NCBI GenBank assembly: GCA_013287405.1
Contig: JABDDW010000068.1
Span: forward strand, 1 to 8,024
Direction: 5' to 3'
Origin: Deltaproteobacteria bacterium
Lineage (GTDB): Bacteria > Bdellovibrionota > Bdellovibrionia > JABDDW01
DNA length: 8,024 nucleotides
This document shows positions 4,629-8,024 of this stretch, one piece after another. Both the position numbers and the translations under genes were made by a program. The notes under the pieces are model-generated. The model was given only the letters and a program-made list of their open reading frames with translations, did no database searches and was not told the DNA's origin. Position 1 is the stretch's first letter. Every line of letters starts with the position of its first letter.

Positions 4629-5909
4629 ATGCCTTCTCAGCGTATAACACCGTCGCGGCACCTTAAGGGTATGCCTGTTATTCCCGGCGATAAGTCCATT
4701 TCCCATCGATCTCTTATTTTTGGAGCCCTCGCTAAAGGGCAAACAGAAATTTCAAATTTATTAGAAAGCGGTGACGTGCAGTCCACGGCTAGGTGTCTGC
4801 GACAACTGGGTGTGGAAATTCAAAAAGTCAAGGCTCAGTACATTGTGCAGGGCAAAGGGGGATACTCCTTCGGATCGCCCAGCGAGATCCTTGATTGTGG
4901 AAATTCTGGGACGACTATGCGCCTCCTTATGGGAGTCCTGGCCTCCCAAGCTCTTAAAGCCACGTTAAGTGGAGATTCATCATTAGTGAAACGTCCGATG
5001 AAAAGAGTGGCAGATCCTCTGACCTTGATGGGCGCACGGTTTGATCTTACAAATGGTAATTTTGCTCCTTTAACTATTCAAGGTAATCACCTTCACGGCA
5101 TAAATTATGAACTCAAAATTGCCAGTGCCCAAATCAAGACAGCTATAATTTTAGCGGCTCTCAATGCTGAAGGTGTGACACAGATATCCGGAGAAATTCA
5201 TAGCCGCGACCATACCGAGAGGATGCTCACCCACTTCGGCGGAAAACTTGATTCAAGGCCCGAAGCTCTTTCCATAATGGGAGGGCAAGAACTCAAAGGG
5301 AATAAAATTAAAGTTCCCGGCGATCCTTCTACGGCGGCGTTTTGGTTAGGCGCCGCGGCTCTGATTCCAGGTTCTGAAGTGTTGATGGAAAATATCTCCT
5401 TAAATCCCTCGCGGACGGGATTTGCTGAAGTTCTAAAGAGAATGAATGTTCAAATTAAGACCCAAATCACCCAACTTGAACCAGAGCCCATAGGAACGGT
5501 TCAGGCTTTTTTTGATGACCTTAAGGGAGTCAAGGTGACCCCTGATAAAGTTCCCTCCCTCATCGATGAGATCCCCTTGCTTGCTGTTTTAGCCACCCAG
5601 GCCCACGGCACCACCACCATTGAAGGTGCCGAAGAATTGAGAGTTAAAGAGAGTGATCGCCTTGAAGCCGTGGCCCAAAATCTTAGGGCGATGGGGGCAA
5701 ATATTGAAACACGTCCCGATGGTTTTAAAATCGTGGGTCCTCAAAAGTTAAGGGGAGCCACAATTGAGTCCTTTCATGACCATCGTATTGCCATGGCTTT
5801 TAGTATTGCGGGGCTCGTCGCCCAAGGAGAAACGGAAATCAAAGACGCTGAATGTGTTTCGATTTCGTACCCTCAGTTTTTTGAGACCCTCCGTGAGCTG
5901 ACACGATGA
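4629..5909 (+). CDS. aroA: 3-phosphoshikimate 1-carboxyvinyltransferase (EPSP synthase)
   Basis: The enzyme transfers the enolpyruvyl group of phosphoenolpyruvate to shikimate-3-phosphate in the cytoplasm, the penultimate step to chorismate. The 426-residue protein is full length for the family. Motifs in order: PGDKSISHR (19-27), LDCGNSGTTMRLL (88-100), RPMKRVADPL (122-131), SAQIKTAIILAAL (166-178), RDHTERML (193-200), GDPSTAAFW (231-239), DEIPLLAVLA (313-322), EELRVKESDRL (335-345) and HDHRIAMAF (383-391). The GNSGTT form and SAQIKTA resemble the Bacillus/Staphylococcus-type enzymes more than the E. coli type (GNAGTAMR). The glycine in GNSGTT sits where glyphosate-tolerant CP4-type enzymes have alanine. 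The start is fixed by a good Shine-Dalgarno, and the stop overlaps the next gene by ATGA, so it is probably the first gene of an aroA-aroEK-aroB operon. Confidence 0.97.
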   Translation: MPSQRITPSRHLKGMPVIPGDKSISHRSLIFGALAKGQTEISNLLESGDVQSTARCLRQLGVEIQKVKAQYIVQGKGGYSFGSPSEILDCGNSGTTMRLLMGVLASQALKATLSGDSSLVKRPMKRVADPLTLMGARFDLTNGNFAPLTIQGNHLHGINYELKIASAQIKTAIILAALNAEGVTQISGEIHSRDHTERMLTHFGGKLDSRPEALSIMGGQELKGNKIKVPGDPSTAAFWLGAAALIPGSEVLMENISLNPSRTGFAEVLKRMNVQIKTQITQLEPEPIGTVQAFFDDLKGVKVTPDKVPSLIDEIPLLAVLATQAHGTTTIEGAEELRVKESDRLEAVAQNLRAMGANIETRPDGFKIVGPQKLRGATIESFHDHRIAMAFSIAGLVAQGETEIKDAECVSISYPQFFETLRELTR

Positions 5910-7042
5910 AAAGTGGAGCAGTGATTGGGTCTCCGATCTCTCACTCCCTATCCCCGCGCCTATTTGAGATTATTTCTCGGGTCGAAGGTGTTCCCTTTTC
6001 ATTTGAAGCTATTGAAGTTCAGCCAGGTAATCTTAAGGATTTTATGGAGGACGCAAAAAAGAAATTTATCGGTTTGAGTGTCACCATTCCTCACAAAGAA
6101 AAAATTATCGGTCTTCTCGATGGGCTTTCAAATGAGGCCAAAGCCTTGGGAGCTGTTAATTGCGTCGAGTTCCTAGAGGAAAAAAATAAAATTCTTTCGG
6201 TGGGCCACAATACCGATGTCGATGGTTTTAAAGAGGCTCTTCGTGAATCGGAATTATCAATAAAAGGAATGAACGTTGCATTGCTGGGGGCAGGGGGTGC
6301 TGCAAGGGCTGTGGCCTATGCGATTGGGGCCTTAGGGTGTTCTGAGGTCTATATATTTAATAGGTCTGAGGAGCGAAGTTTAAAGCTTGTGGACGATCTT
6401 AGTTCCACGTCAAAAAATACAAAATATATTCCCGCTAACCTCAAAACTGAAATTAAAGATGTATGTCTTATCGTAAACGCCACGCCCCTAGGCATGACGA
6501 GTTTTGACACTAAAGAGGTGGATCTCTTATATTTCAAAAAAGTATTTGAGAAAATTTCAAAGGCAAAGGGGACAAAAAAAACAAACGATACCGTGGTCTT
6601 TGATCTCATTTATAAGCCGCTTTATACACCCTTTATGAAAATGGGCTTTGAGAACGGTTTTGTTGAAAAAAATGGACTGAAGATGTTGATTTTTCAAGCC
6701 ATAAGAGCATGGGAAATCTGGGTGGGTCCCCTTCAAAATAAAGAGAAAGTTCTACGAAAGCTTCGAAGAGATTTGGTCAAACCCGAACGTATATTTCTGA
6801 CGGGATTTATGGGGTCGGGAAAATCCACGGTGGCTAAAACTCTTGCGAAGAACTTAGGTTGGACGCTTATCGATACAGACAAACTCATTGAGGAGCGGAC
6901 AAAGCTTTCGGCAGGAGAGACGTTTTTGAAGAAGGGGGAGTCTTTCTTTCGAAAGTTAGAGGACGAAATCCTTAGGGACGTCCTTCAAAAAAATAAAACC
7001 GTAATAGCTCTTGGCGGGGGGGGCCTTAATCAGGCAAAATAA
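5906..7042 (+). CDS. aroE: Shikimate dehydrogenase fused to shikimate kinase; kinase part cut by a frameshift
   Basis: Residues 1 to about 290 are AroE, which reduces 3-dehydroshikimate to shikimate with NADPH: IGSPISHSLSP (7-17), LSVTIPHKE with catalytic K64 (57-65), GAVNC (82-86), NTD with D104, nucleotide-binding GAGGAARA (128-135), NATPLGM (191-197), and NGLKMLIFQA (256-265). Residues 295-372 begin a shikimate kinase: Walker A GFMGSGKS (300-307), LIDTD (321-325), FFRKLEDE (347-354) and the start of the GGG substrate loop (370-372). The frame then ends with LNQAK and TAA at 7042, while the rest of the kinase continues in another frame from the same G run (7016-7023, eight G). With seven G the protein would be one 464-residue AroE-AroK fusion ending at 7301. 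As read, the dehydrogenase is intact and the kinase lacks its LID and C-terminus. The gene overlaps aroA by ATGA. AroE and AroK are usually separate proteins. Confidence 0.93.
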   Translation: MKSGAVIGSPISHSLSPRLFEIISRVEGVPFSFEAIEVQPGNLKDFMEDAKKKFIGLSVTIPHKEKIIGLLDGLSNEAKALGAVNCVEFLEEKNKILSVGHNTDVDGFKEALRESELSIKGMNVALLGAGGAARAVAYAIGALGCSEVYIFNRSEERSLKLVDDLSSTSKNTKYIPANLKTEIKDVCLIVNATPLGMTSFDTKEVDLLYFKKVFEKISKAKGTKKTNDTVVFDLIYKPLYTPFMKMGFENGFVEKNGLKMLIFQAIRAWEIWVGPLQNKEKVLRKLRRDLVKPERIFLTGFMGSGKSTVAKTLAKNLGWTLIDTDKLIEERTKLSAGETFLKKGESFFRKLEDEILRDVLQKNKTVIALGGGGLNQAK

Positions 7043-7301
7043 TCTCTGTCTTGTAAAAGATGCCGGCGTGCTTGTTTATTTATCAGCTCAAGCAAAGACT
7101 CTAAAAGAGAGATTAAATGGTTCAAAAAATTTACGACCCCTCTTGGCCCACGAGCCCAGTGTTACTTTAGAAGAGCATATCGAACGCCTTTTATCTGAAA
7201 GAGAATCTCAGTATGAAGAGGCCGATTTTAAAATTGAAACGGATACTTTGACGGATCGAGAAGTGACTTCAATGATCATTGAGAAAATGGAATTGAAATG
7301 A
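7011..7301 (+). pseudogene. aroK: C-terminal part of shikimate kinase, displaced by a +1 frameshift
   Basis: This frame reads as the missing half of the shikimate kinase of the preceding fusion, which phosphorylates shikimate with ATP. GGGALIRQNN follows the usual 'TGGGav.r..n' loop; then comes GVLVYLSAQAKTL, the LID segment NLRPLL, and the C-terminal RESQYEEADFKI helix typical of AroK. It has no ribosome binding site; its nominal TTG at 7011 lies inside the upstream coding sequence, so it is not an independent gene. Translation would need a frame correction at the eight-G run 7016-7023. The sequence shows no other decay, which argues for a recent event, an assembly error, or slippage that restores the frame. 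Its TGA overlaps the aroB ATG. Confidence 0.8.
7016..7023 (+). other. Run of eight G at the frameshift in the aroE-aroK fusion
   Basis: Seven G would keep the GGGALIRQ reading in frame with the upstream kinase; eight are present. Poly-G runs are prone both to sequencing error and to polymerase or ribosome slippage. Confidence 0.85.
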
Positions 7302-8024
7302 CCCGAAATAAAAAAATAATGGTTTCTCTAAGAGAGCGCAGCTATCCGGTTTTTATCGGCCGAGGCTTATCCACTCGTGGGCTCTCTCAAATCAAGAGTA
7401 TGCCGTCAAGAAATGGTTATGTGATTTTTGATAAATCTTTAAAGAAAATAGCCTCCGATTTTAAAAAGACGTTAAAAATTAAAGGCTGGGTTGTAAAGGA
7501 AATCCCTGTTCAAGCAGGTGAGGGCCTAAAGACTCTAAAAAGTATAAATAAGATTTACGGAAACCTTCTGAAGCTTGGGGCACGCCGTGATAGCGTTATT
7601 TTTGCCTTAGGGGGTGGGTCCGTCGGCGATGCCGTAGGCTTTGTTGCTTCGACCTACCTTCGAGGAGTAAAGTGGGTTGGGGTTCCTACGACTTTACTGG
7701 CTCAGGTGGATAGTTCCATAGGAGGTAAGACCGCCGTCAATCATGAAGAAGGCAAGAACTTAATAGGTACTTTTTATCAACCGTCCGCCGTCATTTGCGA
7801 ATTAAATTATCTTTCTAGTCTTTCCCGTCGAGAAATGATCTCAGGTTTAGGAGAAGTTCTAAAATACGCTCTCGTTTTTGATCCCCCGTTCTTTAGGTAT
7901 TTAAAGAGAAATTGGACCGGAGCTCTTCAAAAGGACTCGCGGGTATTGACCGAAGTGATCCAGAAATCATTAGCTTGGAAGGCCAAAGTGGTTTCAATGG
8001 ACGAGTACGACACCAAAGGCCATA
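7298..8024 (+). CDS. aroB: 3-dehydroquinate synthase, first 242 residues (cut by window end)
   Basis: This NAD- and metal-dependent cytoplasmic enzyme converts DAHP to 3-dehydroquinate, the second step of the shikimate pathway. The ATG at 7298 overlaps the previous TGA by ATGA, so translation is probably coupled; there is no strong Shine-Dalgarno. Visible motifs: NAD-binding GGGSVGD (105-111), RGVKWVGVPTTLLAQVDSS (122-140), IGGKTAVN (141-148), KNLIGTFYQP (153-162), GLGEVLKYAL (183-192, containing the metal-ligand glutamate of the family) and MDEYDTKGH (234-242). The gene runs off the window shortly before the expected LNFGHT metal-binding motif. The family is usually about 350-365 residues, so roughly a third is missing. 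The call is firm. Confidence 0.96.
   Translation, partial: MTRNKKIMVSLRERSYPVFIGRGLSTRGLSQIKSMPSRNGYVIFDKSLKKIASDFKKTLKIKGWVVKEIPVQAGEGLKTLKSINKIYGNLLKLGARRDSVIFALGGGSVGDAVGFVASTYLRGVKWVGVPTTLLAQVDSSIGGKTAVNHEEGKNLIGTFYQPSAVICELNYLSSLSRREMISGLGEVLKYALVFDPPFFRYLKRNWTGALQKDSRVLTEVIQKSLAWKAKVVSMDEYDTKGH

Noticed and set aside
1..8024. CRISPR arrays, tRNA or rRNA genes, insertion sequences
   Set aside because: No spaced direct repeats, cloverleaf-like sequences, rRNA segments, transposase motifs or terminal inverted repeats were seen on reading both strands.

Overview
The window looks like a Gram-negative bacterial chromosome of moderate GC. The protein style, especially the hybrid histidine kinase with its HDIRSPL phosphoacceptor box, is reminiscent of Bdellovibrionota or related 'deltaproteobacterial' lineages, but that placement is impressionistic and low confidence. 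The window cuts a gene at each end: a YcaO-type gene on the left (minus strand) and aroB on the right (plus strand).

Left half (1-3818), the unusual part. Three minus-strand genes are packed head to tail: a 44-residue signal-peptide-bearing small protein (1881-2015, excellent Shine-Dalgarno), an oligopeptide-type extracellular solute-binding protein (355-1866, GTG start, no good Shine-Dalgarno, 14 bp after the small ORF), and the N-terminal 122 residues of a YcaO-domain protein (1-367) whose ATG overlaps the end of the binding-protein gene by 13 bp. The YcaO gene runs off the window. Divergently transcribed is a membrane-bound hybrid histidine kinase with a C-terminal receiver domain (2091-3818). 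Overlapping divergent promoters share a perfect TTGACA-N5-TGTCAA inverted repeat. Exported mini-peptide, peptide-binding protein, YcaO enzyme and sensor kinase together suggest a peptide (possibly RiPP) production or sensing system. The gene arrangement is read directly from sequence; the joint function is inference.

Middle (3822-4628). A secreted hypothetical protein with four mature cysteines lies on the minus strand, convergent with the kinase and only 3 bp from it. Its 3' end is strikingly G-rich on the plus strand. The intergenic region before aroA holds a perfect 15-bp palindrome matching the 7-1-7 layout of Fur-family (Zur/PerR-like) operators, a degenerate tetranucleotide tract, and the aroA ribosome binding site.

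Right half (4629-8024), a shikimate-pathway operon with ATGA stop/start overlaps: aroA (EPSP synthase), an aroE-aroK fusion, and aroB (3-dehydroquinate synthase, cut by the window end). These supply DHQ synthase, shikimate dehydrogenase, shikimate kinase and EPSP synthase, four steps of chorismate synthesis. The aroE-aroK fusion is interrupted by a +1 frameshift at a run of eight G (7016-7023); seven G would restore a 464-residue bifunctional protein, so the shift is either a sequencing artefact, a real mutation, or a site of slippage.
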